From contig CANRDC010000002.1 of assembly GCA_947629245.1 (NCBI GenBank), forward strand, positions 62,001-126,000: 64,000 nucleotides of DNA. The letters run 5' to 3'. Of the stretch, positions 1-10,377 are shown in pieces (within the stretch, counting starts at the first letter, position 1; each line of letters begins with the position of its first letter). The translations under genes were made by a program, and so were the position numbers. The DNA comes from an uncultured Oscillospiraceae bacterium (GTDB lineage Bacteria; Bacillota; Clostridia; Oscillospirales; Oscillospiraceae). The notes below the pieces were generated by a model. It had not been told where the DNA came from. It saw nothing but the letters and a program-made list of their open reading frames with translations, and did no database searches.

Positions 1-339
1 GCCGAGGAACTCGACGTCTCCGACCAGAACATCAAGGTATTGTGCCCGGATGGTGAGTACCATTGCGTCCTCAAGTTATTCAGAACAATTCCCATGGCTG
101 TATGGAGGCTCTCCACTATCACCGGGAGAACCATACGTGCCTCGAGGAAGCATCTATTAGTAGGCAAGTTCGGATTCCTGCACTACCTTTACGAATACGG
201 CGTAGGTGACGAGGTATTGACCGAGGACGGCTACGAGAAGATCCTGAGCTGTAGGTCTGACGGCGAAGAAGAGCTCTATGATATGGAGGTGGACAGCGAG
301 GACCACCTCTACTACACCGACGGCTTCGTATCCCACAAC
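1..339 (+). other. C-terminal part of an intein (Hint domain) inside the terminase P-loop
   Basis: Block B-like TGRTIRASRKHLLV; DEVLTEDGYEKI; blocks F/G YDMEVDSEDHLYYTDGFVSHN|S. Block A lies upstream of the window. Confidence 0.85.
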
Positions 340-1869
340 TCCACCACCTTCGCTGCCCGGCAGATGATGTATGCCAATCTGATGACCGGGTATAGATCGC
401 TTTATGTGGCGCCGCATCATACACATTTGGAGACCTATCAGAATAGGTACTCAGAAATGGAGGCGTTATGGAGAAAGCCATTAGGTCACCAATTAAAGGG
501 ACATAAAGAATACGGGAGGTCTGTGGTTGAGATGATTTACTGTGGGGAAAATTCCTTGAATGCTCGCGGTAAGACAGTTGACGAGGTACTCATCGACGAG
601 GTGCAGTCATTTGATCCGACCTTGTTGGAAGATGTTCTTTACACCCAGACGACGTCCAGAATGCCGACAACTATTTATGCCGGGACAGCCATGAGCATTG
701 ACACCCTTCTGGAGGCGAAGTGGCAGGACTCATCGATGGGAGTATGGATGGTGAAATCACCTGACGGGAAGCATTGGCTTAACTTCTACGACGCTAACAC
801 GCTCTTTGCCATATGTTCCGATGCCCGTGGTCCCATTTGCCCGTATACGAAGAAATTGCTCGATGTGACCAAGGGCTTCTTCGTGCACGGCAATATGAAG
901 GCATATAACGAGGGGCGCATAGGAATCCACGTCCCGCAGTGCATTATTACTGACCTCACTAACAACCCCATCCAGTGGGGAAAGATCTACCAGAAGGTGA
1001 AGCGTACTGACCCCAACAAGGTCATGCAGGAGTGCTTTGGGATTGCTGTAGCCACAGGCGCCCGAGAAATCACCCAGCGAGACCTGCAGCGCATCTGCAC
1101 GCTTGATGCCGACGAGGACACCATCAAGGACAGGTGTAAGCGTGGGTACTATCGTTTGGTCGTCTCCGGCTGCGACTGGGGCGGATCTGACTACAACACA
1201 GCCACCAAAACCAAACAGTCCTACACGGTCCACTGCATCTTAGGCCTTGCCCCGGATGGTACGACAGACATCCTGCATTACTACCGCTATTCCGGGATGG
1301 ACTACGAGAGCATCGCCAACTCCATCATCCGTGACCACTACGAATACAAGGGGCAGCTCATTGCTACAGATTTCGGCGTAGGCGCGGTGTATAACATGCA
1401 GATACGAAAGAAGATCCCCTTTGACCAGCATTTCATCATGACCTATGTGGGGCCGAAGTCTGCACCGCTCGCCGAGCCAAAGGGACCACACCTGCCTAAC
1501 CAGCTCTCTTTGAACAAAACCGAAGCTATATCCGCTGTATTCTCTGACGTGAAGTTCCTGACCCCGCAGAAGATCCGCTGTCGAAAGTGGGAGGATATGA
1601 AGGACTACCTATTGGACTGGCTCAACCTATTCCGTGCCCCGGTTGAGAACGAATCCGGTGAAACCAAGTTCAAGTACATACGGGCTGCCACAAAGCCGGA
1701 CGATGCATTGCATGCGTTTACATTTGCCTACGTACTTATCAAATTCTTCATAGGCGAGCCGATAGTCAATGACCCGACACTGCAAGCGCGCCTGAGAGAG
1801 ATCATGGCACACCCGGATGAGATTAAGACACCGAGGATCGATATCTCCCAATACTTTGTATCAGGTTGA
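1..1869 (+). CDS. Terminase large subunit, 5' truncated by the window edge; intein C-terminal part then C-extein
   Basis: Frame is open from base 1. Walker B-like VDEVLIDEVQSFDP. Intein C-terminal blocks YDMEVDSEDHLYYTDGFVSHN followed by S-TTFAARQMM (remainder of P-loop GKS/TT). Confidence 0.88.
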   Translation, partial: AEELDVSDQNIKVLCPDGEYHCVLKLFRTIPMAVWRLSTITGRTIRASRKHLLVGKFGFLHYLYEYGVGDEVLTEDGYEKILSCRSDGEEELYDMEVDSEDHLYYTDGFVSHNSTTFAARQMMYANLMTGYRSLYVAPHHTHLETYQNRYSEMEALWRKPLGHQLKGHKEYGRSVVEMIYCGENSLNARGKTVDEVLIDEVQSFDPTLLEDVLYTQTTSRMPTTIYAGTAMSIDTLLEAKWQDSSMGVWMVKSPDGKHWLNFYDANTLFAICSDARGPICPYTKKLLDVTKGFFVHGNMKAYNEGRIGIHVPQCIITDLTNNPIQWGKIYQKVKRTDPNKVMQECFGIAVATGAREITQRDLQRICTLDADEDTIKDRCKRGYYRLVVSGCDWGGSDYNTATKTKQSYTVHCILGLAPDGTTDILHYYRYSGMDYESIANSIIRDHYEYKGQLIATDFGVGAVYNMQIRKKIPFDQHFIMTYVGPKSAPLAEPKGPHLPNQLSLNKTEAISAVFSDVKFLTPQKIRCRKWEDMKDYLLDWLNLFRAPVENESGETKFKYIRAATKPDDALHAFTFAYVLIKFFIGEPIVNDPTLQARLREIMAHPDEIKTPRIDISQYFVSG

Positions 1870-2540
1870 TGAATAGTGTTTACCAGTGTTGGGTAGGGAG
1901 ACGTCCTATGCCTGCGGAAGAGCGAAAGTGGTCGTTGGGCATTAAATGGGCGGCACTGGATGCCGGGTACAGGTATAAGTTATTTGACAATACCGCCTGG
2001 GAACAGGAAGCTAAGCATGACAACGTTTTTATGGCGTTATTGTATTGTTACAGGCTGTACCCGTCAAACAAGATACCAGGAGCTGTTTCTGATTGGTTGC
2101 GTGTAAAACGAATGAAGGAAAGTGGAGCGGATTCGGCATGGTATTTTGACACTGATGTGAGCGTAGTGTCTACTATGCCTACCATGGAAACGATGAATGC
2201 CTTAGGTGACGCCGTTATGTTTTCGGAATCCAACCCATGGTTAGCCTGGGGATGCATTTATAAATCTGCCAACGAGAACTCAATCCCTTTCTGGACGAGG
2301 CTATATGACAGGCTGGAGGAACATTATTTGACTAGGTTTGGAGAAGTAAAGACGGAGAGCGAGGCGGATAGAGCAGTGAATTCCTCATCTCAGTTTGCGG
2401 TTGTGGTTGACGAATGTAAGAAGGTGAACTACAGTAGACTAGGCAGAATGCCTTTCAGCATTATTGACTACGGCTGCCGCAAGTATTCTGGACCGACACA
2501 TTTTATCCATCATAACAGAGGGCAATGGAAAATAAAATAA
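1869..2540 (+). CDS. Glycosyltransferase, GT32-like (DXD sugar-binding family)
   Basis: YQCWVGRRPMP start, SDWLRVKRMKESGADSAWYFDTDV (DXD). ATG overlaps the terminase stop. Confidence 0.7.
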   Translation: MNSVYQCWVGRRPMPAEERKWSLGIKWAALDAGYRYKLFDNTAWEQEAKHDNVFMALLYCYRLYPSNKIPGAVSDWLRVKRMKESGADSAWYFDTDVSVVSTMPTMETMNALGDAVMFSESNPWLAWGCIYKSANENSIPFWTRLYDRLEEHYLTRFGEVKTESEADRAVNSSSQFAVVVDECKKVNYSRLGRMPFSIIDYGCRKYSGPTHFIHHNRGQWKIK

Positions 2541-3379
2541 CAAACAACATCGAGCTGGTGGGTATATCCAGGACCACGGCTGGCATCATTGACAGCCTGG
2601 ACCCGGAATGGAAGAAGTACAGCATCATGATGCCAAGCGAGCGCATGTTCCTGGCAGAGATGGTACGGAGAGTCCAACCGAGAACTATGGTAGAGATCGG
2701 CACCTACGGAGGAGGAGGAAGTACGATTATGCTTCAATCTTCTATCGAATGTGAAGGACGTTTGGCATCTGTTGACATAAGCCGGGTATGCTATGATAAA
2801 AGGAACATACCTTGCGGGTATGCACTCACCATGTTCCCGGAGCTCAAGGAACGCTGGCAAGGATATTTCGGGCACAGGGTGTCGGCTTATGTGAATGATA
2901 TTGTTAATGGGCAGTTTGACGGCAACACGATAGATTTCGTATGCTTAGATTCCCAGCACCAGTATCCAGGAGAGATGCTGGATTTTATCTGCGTGTTTCC
3001 CTATCTGAGTCCGAATGCTACAATCGTGATGCATGATGCTGCACTGGAGCCGCTCAATGTTCACTTGTTTTCTATATTACATGGTAAGAAGTATCTACCA
3101 GCGCAGCAGGAGTTCCCGGAAGCCGGAAAGGTGGCCGACAGGCGGATATTGGAAAGCGGGCAAGGCACGCTACGTACGCTGATTCCTAATATAGGAGCTG
3201 TTACACTGGATGATACACAGCGGGATCACATGTATGATCTGTTCCACATGCTGTGGAACAAGTGGCGTCTAAAGCTGCCGTCAGATGAGGTGCAAACCAT
3301 TACTGAGAACTTGTGTAAAAACTATGACAACTACCTTGTACAGATGTGGAGCAAGATTCTGACCTACCAAGGTCACTAA
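2525..3379 (+). CDS. Class I SAM-dependent methyltransferase (O-methyltransferase-like)
   Basis: MVEIGTYGGGGSTIML (motif I), DFVCLDSQHQYPGEMLDF, IVMHDA. Confidence 0.72.
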   Translation: MENKITNNIELVGISRTTAGIIDSLDPEWKKYSIMMPSERMFLAEMVRRVQPRTMVEIGTYGGGGSTIMLQSSIECEGRLASVDISRVCYDKRNIPCGYALTMFPELKERWQGYFGHRVSAYVNDIVNGQFDGNTIDFVCLDSQHQYPGEMLDFICVFPYLSPNATIVMHDAALEPLNVHLFSILHGKKYLPAQQEFPEAGKVADRRILESGQGTLRTLIPNIGAVTLDDTQRDHMYDLFHMLWNKWRLKLPSDEVQTITENLCKNYDNYLVQMWSKILTYQGH

Positions 3380-3403
3380 ATATAGAGGCTTGTTACTTTT
3401 TTC

Positions 3404-3432
3404 TTGCGCCCCAAAGAAATGCACGATAATAT
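3404..3432 (+). promoter_or_regulatory. Promoter TTGCGC-N17-TAATAT, 6 nt before ATG 3439
   Basis: Direct reading. Confidence 0.65.
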
Positions 3433-3438
3433 ACGCCC

Positions 3439-4893
3439 ATGGATACACCGGACTTCATTGTACACCAGATTTGGCTGGGCGGCGAATTGCCGAAGAATGC
3501 TAAGAAACTTGTTGAAAAAGCTTACAAGACCTGCGGCAAGTCAGGCTATGAATATAGGATTTGGTATCTGAAGGACATCCTCCAAACATTCAACATCGAC
3601 TATTCCTACTACTTCTGGCGCCGCCTCTTTACCCAATTCCCCATTGCCCCGGTAATGTCGGCGGCTGTAGATTACTACAAGTGGAAGATATTGGCGGCTA
3701 CACCGGAGGAGCAGAATGCCATCTATATCGACTGCGACGTCGAGATGATGCGTAAGCCCAAGACGGATTACGTCATTCCCAAGACGCAGGCGCATATATC
3801 GTTTGGTAGTGCTGAGCAATACGGAACGCCGGATGTATCCTATATCCAGGTCCATGGACCAAAGGCTGCTAGTGTAGCCTTGCAGCAAGCGGATGAGAAG
3901 CTGCTTCAGTTTGGCATGGATTCGCCTCACTTCATTGAGAATTTTGTCAAACTGGTAGCTAATGGCAAGAAAGACAGCAGGCTCTCTTTGGGAACAGATT
4001 GGATTTTGAAGGAACTTTTGCCAGCCTATGAGAAAGCGGAAATAGCTGCTGAAGTAGCGGCACAGGATGTATACTGCTATTACGGTCAGACTGCTAAGCA
4101 GCTCATGATCAACAAGTCGCTGCACTTGTCGACAGAAGGTGCAGTTGATGAGGAAGCAATCGCCGCCTATGCCAAGGAAAAGATCCAGCAGGCAAAGGCA
4201 GCCGAAGACGAATTCAACAAGACCAAAAAGCACGTCGTGATCTACATGTCATCTGCCCGGGAGTATGACGCTAACCTGGACAGGACATTGGGGCTGATCA
4301 CGGCAGCGGATATACGCAATGTCCAGCGTGGGACGACATTTGAAGAACTGTCACCTAATGTCGATTACTCATTCGTCGTAGGAGGTACGACCAATGACGG
4401 GCACGTAGACGATGGGGCCACTGACATTTTCTATGCCAGCTATCCTGAAGGAAGGGATCACCAGGCGCAGAGGTTTTACCAGGCGCTGAAGTGGAGTGTC
4501 AAGGCTGACATATTTGAGAACATCTTCTTCTGCGAGGATGACAACTACGTGAGTGTCAACCGATTGCTTAAGTATTGCAATGCCAAGATGCCGGATGAGA
4601 TGGTGTGCATCGCAGCCAACAAGGACGGGCATCCTGACGCGAAGGGAGGCATCCTCATTACAGCAGCTCTAGCACGTAAGATCGTACTGACTGACCCGGA
4701 TGAGCCACGAGAAGGAGAATCGTTCGGAGATTGGATTTACCATTGTCTTGAGCTGGTGGATGCCAAATTTGAACCGGAGCAGAAGTTTGCTTCCAACAAG
4801 AACCAATATCCGTCGCCGACGAATGCGCGCATAACAACGCATGAGTGCAATCCGTATGATCTAGTTGCTTTGCACCGACTCAACAAGGCTTGA
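3439..4893 (+). CDS. Two-domain glycosyltransferase: N-terminal GT32-like, C-terminal GT31-like
   Basis: N-term IVHQIWLGGELP ... YIDCDVEM; C-term YPEGRDHQAQRFYQALKW ... FCEDDNYVSVNRLL. Confidence 0.72.
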   Translation: MDTPDFIVHQIWLGGELPKNAKKLVEKAYKTCGKSGYEYRIWYLKDILQTFNIDYSYYFWRRLFTQFPIAPVMSAAVDYYKWKILAATPEEQNAIYIDCDVEMMRKPKTDYVIPKTQAHISFGSAEQYGTPDVSYIQVHGPKAASVALQQADEKLLQFGMDSPHFIENFVKLVANGKKDSRLSLGTDWILKELLPAYEKAEIAAEVAAQDVYCYYGQTAKQLMINKSLHLSTEGAVDEEAIAAYAKEKIQQAKAAEDEFNKTKKHVVIYMSSAREYDANLDRTLGLITAADIRNVQRGTTFEELSPNVDYSFVVGGTTNDGHVDDGATDIFYASYPEGRDHQAQRFYQALKWSVKADIFENIFFCEDDNYVSVNRLLKYCNAKMPDEMVCIAANKDGHPDAKGGILITAALARKIVLTDPDEPREGESFGDWIYHCLELVDAKFEPEQKFASNKNQYPSPTNARITTHECNPYDLVALHRLNKA

Positions 4894-4918
4894 TCTTGCT
4901 TTAGAAAATGGGTATAAT
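4890..4918 (+). promoter_or_regulatory. Promoter TTGATC-N17-TATAAT, 6 nt before ATG 4925
   Basis: Direct reading. Confidence 0.8.
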
Positions 4919-4924
4919 GGCGAC

Positions 4925-5362
4925 ATGCCAGAGTCTTACTATGTCCAGCAATACCAACTGGAAGAAGTTGACGGCCTGAGTAAATCAGCAAGTTCCGCGA
5001 AGGACACTTGCCGCGACATTATGCGGCAGATTTACAACGAGGATCCGTCGTACTGGCCGTATGGGCTTAACATAGAAGGGCATCAGTCTGTCTATCTCAT
5101 CAAGGACGCTACGACCCACGAGCCTGCAGGATTTGTCGGATGGCAGGAGTGGACCGAGTTCCCCATGCACAAGGTGGGAAGTTATTCTATCGGCATCCTC
5201 GATAAATACAGAGGCAGTCAGTTTGCAACGGAGGCTGTAGCGAAGGTTTTATTAGAGAAGTCCGCCCGTGTGGATGAGGTGCGCTGCTACGCCATGCATC
5301 ATAACAAGAAATCACAGGGACTCGCCGCTAAGCTGCACGTCCCGGTATACGAGAAGTTTTAA
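4925..5362 (+). CDS. GNAT-family acetyltransferase
   Basis: AGFVGWQEWTEFP...YSIGILDKYRGSQFATEAVAKVLLEKS...RCYAMHHNKKSQGLAAKL. Start moved from the ORF-track 4865 to the ATG after a promoter. Confidence 0.75.
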   Translation: MPESYYVQQYQLEEVDGLSKSASSAKDTCRDIMRQIYNEDPSYWPYGLNIEGHQSVYLIKDATTHEPAGFVGWQEWTEFPMHKVGSYSIGILDKYRGSQFATEAVAKVLLEKSARVDEVRCYAMHHNKKSQGLAAKLHVPVYEKF

Positions 5363-5364
5363 TT

Positions 5365-7224
5365 ATGCCAGCCGCTAAAGAAGTAGTTGAAGGAGCATCT
5401 AAGCTTAAGACAATACTGCCTATGATTACTGGCGGTATTGTGACGCCTATAGCTATGGATTACCGGATGAATACCGATCCAAATGCTACATTCGGCGTAT
5501 CGACATTTAAGGATATTTTCTCCGGTAATATCGACAAGGACCGTGCATTCAATCTTGGATTGAACTCGTTGATCGGCGCTGCCGGTGGCGGACTCATCAT
5601 GAAGAAGCCTGTGGAAGGCGCAGGCATGCTTGCGTTGGCGCCAGCTAAGGATCTTATCATGAACTCCTTGAGCGCGCCTAAGGAGATCACCAAGAACATG
5701 CAGACCAATAACATGATCCTGGGAGCTCTTGGTTTAGGTGCCTTAGGATTAGGTGGTGTTGCGCTAGCACACAAGCTCATGAAGAAAGCTCCGAAGGAAG
5801 GAGCTAAGATCAAGCTCAAGTTGCCCGGTAAGAAGGGAGACCCGTCGACAGCTGCTGAAGTGGAGTTGCCGATTAACATGCCTGAGTTCTCACCGGCGCT
5901 GACCGAAGGACTGGATAAGGCCGTGCGTCTACGCACGAGAAAGAACATCCGCGCGAACTCATTGAAGCGTGATCCTCAGACTGGCAAGCTCATACCGTAC
6001 GACGAATGGAAAGATAAATACGGTGGTTCACCCAATCCTGACTCTGTAGGTCCTGTTGAGTCTACACCTCAGGCCTATGCTATTCCGCAAGGATTCCAGC
6101 AAGCGCTGGACAAGGCAGCTTCAACACTTGAGACTCATGAACGCTTCGGAGACCTCCTCTCCTCGGCCCTCCCGGCAATAGGAGGTTCTCTGCTTGGTAT
6201 GCACTTGGCCGAGAGTAATGGGATAAGTGCACGTGTAGGCGGCGTAGCAGGAGGCGTATTGGGTGGCATGGCACCTACATTACTAGGACGTGCACTTGCA
6301 ACCATCACAGGAAAGCGCACAGCCGAAGAGCAGGCAGCCCATGACATGGGATCCCCCTCCCTTGAGTACCTCATCCCCGGATACGCAGCCTATCAGGCAG
6401 AGAAGCGTGATCAGGCAGAAGAGGATGAGAAGCGTCATCTTGTAGCTCAACAATCCAGTATGGCGACAGGTCAGCCGCTGCCTCCCAGCTATGCAGGCGG
6501 AGCTCCTGTTCCGTCTGCTGTAACGTCTGATGAGATGGACGATATGGAGGATGGAGAGGGTGGAGACTTTGAGGAGGATGAGGAGCTTGATGATGTTGAG
6601 AAGATGGCGGCTGCTATGATTAAGAGAGCTGACGGGTTTTGGCAGACTGTATGGGATTACTCCTTGCCAGGTATGATGTGGAATGGGGGTAAGGCTATAG
6701 CCAATGCAGTTACAGGTGGAGGTAACAGTAATAATCCTCAGCAGATCGGACAGCAGATGAAAGATTTGGAAGGTAAGTATAAAGAAGGTTATGAGGATTT
6801 ACAGAAACAGCGTGAGGATTTAGAAAATAAGGCTCAGCAAGCGGCGCAACAAGCGCAGCAGCAAAACCAGCAAGGTGGTGGTGGCATGTTCAAGTCGTCC
6901 GGTTATGGCTTTGAGAAGTTTGCAGGTCAAGCCCCTCCTCCTGATGGAGGCGGTGAAGGTGGCGGAGGCGGCCAAGGAGGACCTCCACCAGGACTATCCA
7001 GGCAAGTAGATCCTACCAAGAACCAAGTAGCTTCAGGGATCAAGAAGCCGGGAGACGTGTCGAAGATCCACGATCTTGTGACGAATATGGACCACCGGCT
7101 TCAGATAGCTAAGGAGAAACCGGCACCTATCGCTGTACAGAAACCGCAGTCTCTTGCTGATATCCAGGGCACCATGCAGGGAGTGAGCGAGAGGCTGCAC
7201 AACATGAGGATGAATCATGGTTGA
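5365..7224 (+). CDS. Putative inner-head/ejection protein with Gly-rich hydrophobic segments
   Basis: Hydrophobic Gly-rich stretches (ILGALGLGALGLGGVALAHKLM; VGGVAGGVLGGMAPTLLG); several phi-x-K-x-A sites; location in head cluster. Confidence 0.45.
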   Translation: MPAAKEVVEGASKLKTILPMITGGIVTPIAMDYRMNTDPNATFGVSTFKDIFSGNIDKDRAFNLGLNSLIGAAGGGLIMKKPVEGAGMLALAPAKDLIMNSLSAPKEITKNMQTNNMILGALGLGALGLGGVALAHKLMKKAPKEGAKIKLKLPGKKGDPSTAAEVELPINMPEFSPALTEGLDKAVRLRTRKNIRANSLKRDPQTGKLIPYDEWKDKYGGSPNPDSVGPVESTPQAYAIPQGFQQALDKAASTLETHERFGDLLSSALPAIGGSLLGMHLAESNGISARVGGVAGGVLGGMAPTLLGRALATITGKRTAEEQAAHDMGSPSLEYLIPGYAAYQAEKRDQAEEDEKRHLVAQQSSMATGQPLPPSYAGGAPVPSAVTSDEMDDMEDGEGGDFEEDEELDDVEKMAAAMIKRADGFWQTVWDYSLPGMMWNGGKAIANAVTGGGNSNNPQQIGQQMKDLEGKYKEGYEDLQKQREDLENKAQQAAQQAQQQNQQGGGGMFKSSGYGFEKFAGQAPPPDGGGEGGGGGQGGPPPGLSRQVDPTKNQVASGIKKPGDVSKIHDLVTNMDHRLQIAKEKPAPIAVQKPQSLADIQGTMQGVSERLHNMRMNHG

Positions 7225-9673
7225 TTCTTTGACTAGAATTATTACGAAATGCGCAGCAGCTATTCCGCAGGATGATCCCGGAGCAGCTGCTATGCAATCT
7301 GCAGCTGAGCTTGGTAAAGGCCCGGCCGGGATGCCGCTGTTGAAACTTCCTAATGAGAAGAAGGAAGAGGCAGGAGGGGATGACGCGGGTAAGGATGCCA
7401 TACGCATGGCACACGAGCTTGATTCTAAGAGCAAGGAGATCAATGGACTTCGTCAGCAGCTGCAGGAGGCGAAGTTTGACACCATGAGGACTCAGCTTAA
7501 GGCGGATATTGCTCAGGAGCAGACCAAGATGCGGGAATCATTAAAGGAAGAGCAGCAGAGAATGCACGAGAAATTGCGTGCGGAGCAGAAGGAATTGGAC
7601 AAGCGGCAATCTCAGCTCCAGCTCGCTGAAGCTCAGCATAAGGCTAACAATATCGCCGCCGAGGCTGAACACAAGTCAAAGATTTCTATAGCAGAGGCAC
7701 AGCATAAGGCTAAGCTCGACAGTGATGTATCCGCCCATGATGCAGAGATTGCCCAGCATAAGGCCGACTCGCTAATGGACATTGCCCAGCGTACGACCGA
7801 CATGTACGTAAAGCAGACGGACAAGGCGCGAGCTGATGCTGACAAATACTGGCAGAACAGGGACAAGCAATATAAGGACAGCCACCCTATCATATCACCT
7901 GCACTCCAACGTAGGCTAGACGGAGCCATGACATCCGTAGGTCGCGTGGGAAAATCCTTAGCCGCCGCCCTGCAGACGAAGGCGGCGGCGGCAGCAACAA
8001 CGGACAAGACCAACCAGCAGCCTGGTGGGTCTCAGCCGACCACGCATCCGGCTAAAAATAACACGATGGCTGCCTATGATCCGAATAAATCGGGTATGGC
8101 AACGAAGCCGCCGTCGTTCCACTATACGAACCCGAATCCTAACGAGAATACAGACCTGAATCTGCCGGAGTCGAAGTTTTATGATCCATCGAAGGATCCT
8201 GAGGCTGCCAATCAGGGGCAATATAATTCTCACTTTGACAACTTCATGCCCCAGGACACCACGAGTGTCCCGGATTTCGCCAAAGCTCTTGCCTCCCAAG
8301 AGAATGAGCTCACACAGATGCGGGCTAACAAGGCCGATCCTCGAGCTGTTGCAGAATTCGAGAAGCGACATAATGAGGCCAAGATGCAGTATGAGCAGTT
8401 GAAGAAGACTACTCAAGAGAAAGCTAAAAGCGGCGATGTACAGGCTAAAGAGCAGATGGCTCAGCTGGATGACCTCTCGAATGATTCTGGTGCATGGTGG
8501 TGGCACGAGGAATCCGATCTCGATAAGATCAGGAATCAGTACAAGAACCAGCAGACAGAAGCAGGACATGGCTGGCTCTATAAAGGACTTCGTGCCGTAG
8601 GCAACTTCATCGATATTCCTGGAGCTATCGGGCGAGCTATTGCTGACAACAATCGTGTCCGCCGTATGTACGCAGTACGTGGTACGGAACGCGGATGGTT
8701 CGGTGATGGTGATGGATCTGATGCCGCTAATGCAGCTGCTGCTGCCGCTCAATCACGCGGGCTTAAGACCAGTGTTATGGGGCATGCACTGAACATTGCT
8801 ACTCCGATTCTTGAGGCCGCAGGAACGATTGCTACATTTGGTACAGCAGGTGCAGCTTTTGGTGCAGGCAGGGCAGCCTTACAGGCAGCACGTGCTATCA
8901 ATGCCGCGTCTAAGTTAGGTAGAGGCGCCAAGATTCTCAACACGGCCATGAATGTAGGTAAAGCTGTGGTCCCGCATCTTTTGGGTGCTGGACCTAAGGC
9001 AGGAGCTAGTTTCTTGGGGCAAGCGGCAGGCTACGGCAAGATGGCCCTGAATGGTGTTAATACTTACATGATGGCAGACCTGGCTAAGAATCACATCGTG
9101 AATGGGCTTGGTAATGCTGCAGGACGCCGTATGCAGGCTAATGGTGTGTACGGTCAGGGCAACGATGCCCTCATGTATACGAACGCTCAAGGCAATACAA
9201 ATATAGGTAATGGAATGATGTATGGAGCTAATGGCGAATTGACAAATTCTTGGACGAGTCCGGGACAGATTCCTCAATATATCCCCAAGGCAGCAGGAGC
9301 TCGCAGGTTCCTGGAGAAATGGGCTGGGTATAGCAGTGGAGTATTGGGGCTGAACAGTGACAATGCTCGTTCATTTCAGAATGATCCGTACTGGCTTAAG
9401 AAGACGCAGGATGGCGCCTACAGATACGGATTACTCAACATGGCGGCACCATGGATTGAGCAATTCACCGGGATCAGCATACATCCTACGCGACCTATCC
9501 TAGGTACAGAGCGAGAGCGGTGGGATAGCGCTAAATTTGAGAAAAACTTCCAGGAAGCTTATGAGCGTCTTATTCCCAAGTCACGAGATTATATGACAGA
9601 CATGGGACAGGCGATCGAGGAAAGATGGCAACGCTATAATGGGGTAGACCCAAGCAGGGCAACCATTCGCTAA
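7217..9673 (+). CDS. Structural protein with long coiled coil (inner-head/ejection candidate)
   Basis: 818 aa; KEEQQRMHEKLRAEQKELDKRQSQLQLAEAQHKA repeats; C-terminal Ala/Gly-rich region. Confidence 0.4.
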   Translation: MVDSLTRIITKCAAAIPQDDPGAAAMQSAAELGKGPAGMPLLKLPNEKKEEAGGDDAGKDAIRMAHELDSKSKEINGLRQQLQEAKFDTMRTQLKADIAQEQTKMRESLKEEQQRMHEKLRAEQKELDKRQSQLQLAEAQHKANNIAAEAEHKSKISIAEAQHKAKLDSDVSAHDAEIAQHKADSLMDIAQRTTDMYVKQTDKARADADKYWQNRDKQYKDSHPIISPALQRRLDGAMTSVGRVGKSLAAALQTKAAAAATTDKTNQQPGGSQPTTHPAKNNTMAAYDPNKSGMATKPPSFHYTNPNPNENTDLNLPESKFYDPSKDPEAANQGQYNSHFDNFMPQDTTSVPDFAKALASQENELTQMRANKADPRAVAEFEKRHNEAKMQYEQLKKTTQEKAKSGDVQAKEQMAQLDDLSNDSGAWWWHEESDLDKIRNQYKNQQTEAGHGWLYKGLRAVGNFIDIPGAIGRAIADNNRVRRMYAVRGTERGWFGDGDGSDAANAAAAAAQSRGLKTSVMGHALNIATPILEAAGTIATFGTAGAAFGAGRAALQAARAINAASKLGRGAKILNTAMNVGKAVVPHLLGAGPKAGASFLGQAAGYGKMALNGVNTYMMADLAKNHIVNGLGNAAGRRMQANGVYGQGNDALMYTNAQGNTNIGNGMMYGANGELTNSWTSPGQIPQYIPKAAGARRFLEKWAGYSSGVLGLNSDNARSFQNDPYWLKKTQDGAYRYGLLNMAAPWIEQFTGISIHPTRPILGTERERWDSAKFEKNFQEAYERLIPKSRDYMTDMGQAIEERWQRYNGVDPSRATIR

Positions 9674-9679
9674 ATGCTA

Positions 9680-9708
9680 TTGACGCTTCAAGTAAAACCT
9701 AGTACAAT
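9680..9708 (+). promoter_or_regulatory. Promoter TTGACG-N17-TACAAT upstream of the BACON gene
   Basis: Direct reading; 24 nt from -10 to ATG. Confidence 0.8.
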
Positions 9709-9732
9709 AACTTCAACCACAAACTTACAATC

Positions 9733-10359
9733 ATGGCAGATAAATACAACGTTCCTGACAACTTCTCGGCTTTTGAGGTCACCCACGGGATCTTCATTTC
9801 CGCTGGCCCCCAAGGCCTTACTGTTCAGCAAAAAGAACTTCTCTTCCCGGCACAGGGTGAGCTTCGTTTTGTTGGGGTCGTGACGGATGTTCCCTACAAG
9901 GCAACGGTAGATGAAGGTGCTACGGCGTGGCTCTCCTTCCAGTCTGTTTCTGAAGGTCTGAACATCATCACTGCTCCTAATGGTACGAAGGCAGATCGCG
10001 AGGGTAAGATTACTGTGACACCGATCATTGCAGGTAAGGAGACCGAAGAGAAGAAAGTAGAAATCACTGTGAAGCAGAGCAAGCACAGCTCTCTTAACTT
10101 TACTGTATCCCCCAGTGTTGTATCTGTAGAAGCGACTGGGAAGACAGTGGACCTCGATGTACTGACCCAAAAGGCCTATACGGTGTTCTCCGGTTCTTCC
10201 TGGTGCCGTGTGACTCCGACCTTTGGTAACACTACCGAACAAGCCAAGCTTGAAATTGACAAGAACACCTCGAAATCTGCTCGTACCGCGCAACTTACCT
10301 ATCGTTGTGGGGCGAAGCAAGTCAAGGTAGACGTCACGCAAGCCGGAGCTGAGGACTAA
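9733..10359 (+). CDS. BACON/Ig-like domain protein
   Basis: FTVSPSVVSVEATGKTVDLDVLTQKAYTVFSGSSWCRVTPTFGNTTEQAKLEIDKNTSKSARTAQLTYRCGAKQVKVDVTQAG fits the BACON pattern; a preceding segment looks like a second diverged copy. Confidence 0.75.
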   Translation: MADKYNVPDNFSAFEVTHGIFISAGPQGLTVQQKELLFPAQGELRFVGVVTDVPYKATVDEGATAWLSFQSVSEGLNIITAPNGTKADREGKITVTPIIAGKETEEKKVEITVKQSKHSSLNFTVSPSVVSVEATGKTVDLDVLTQKAYTVFSGSSWCRVTPTFGNTTEQAKLEIDKNTSKSARTAQLTYRCGAKQVKVDVTQAGAED

Positions 10360-10377
10360 TAATCATCTAGTTTTACT

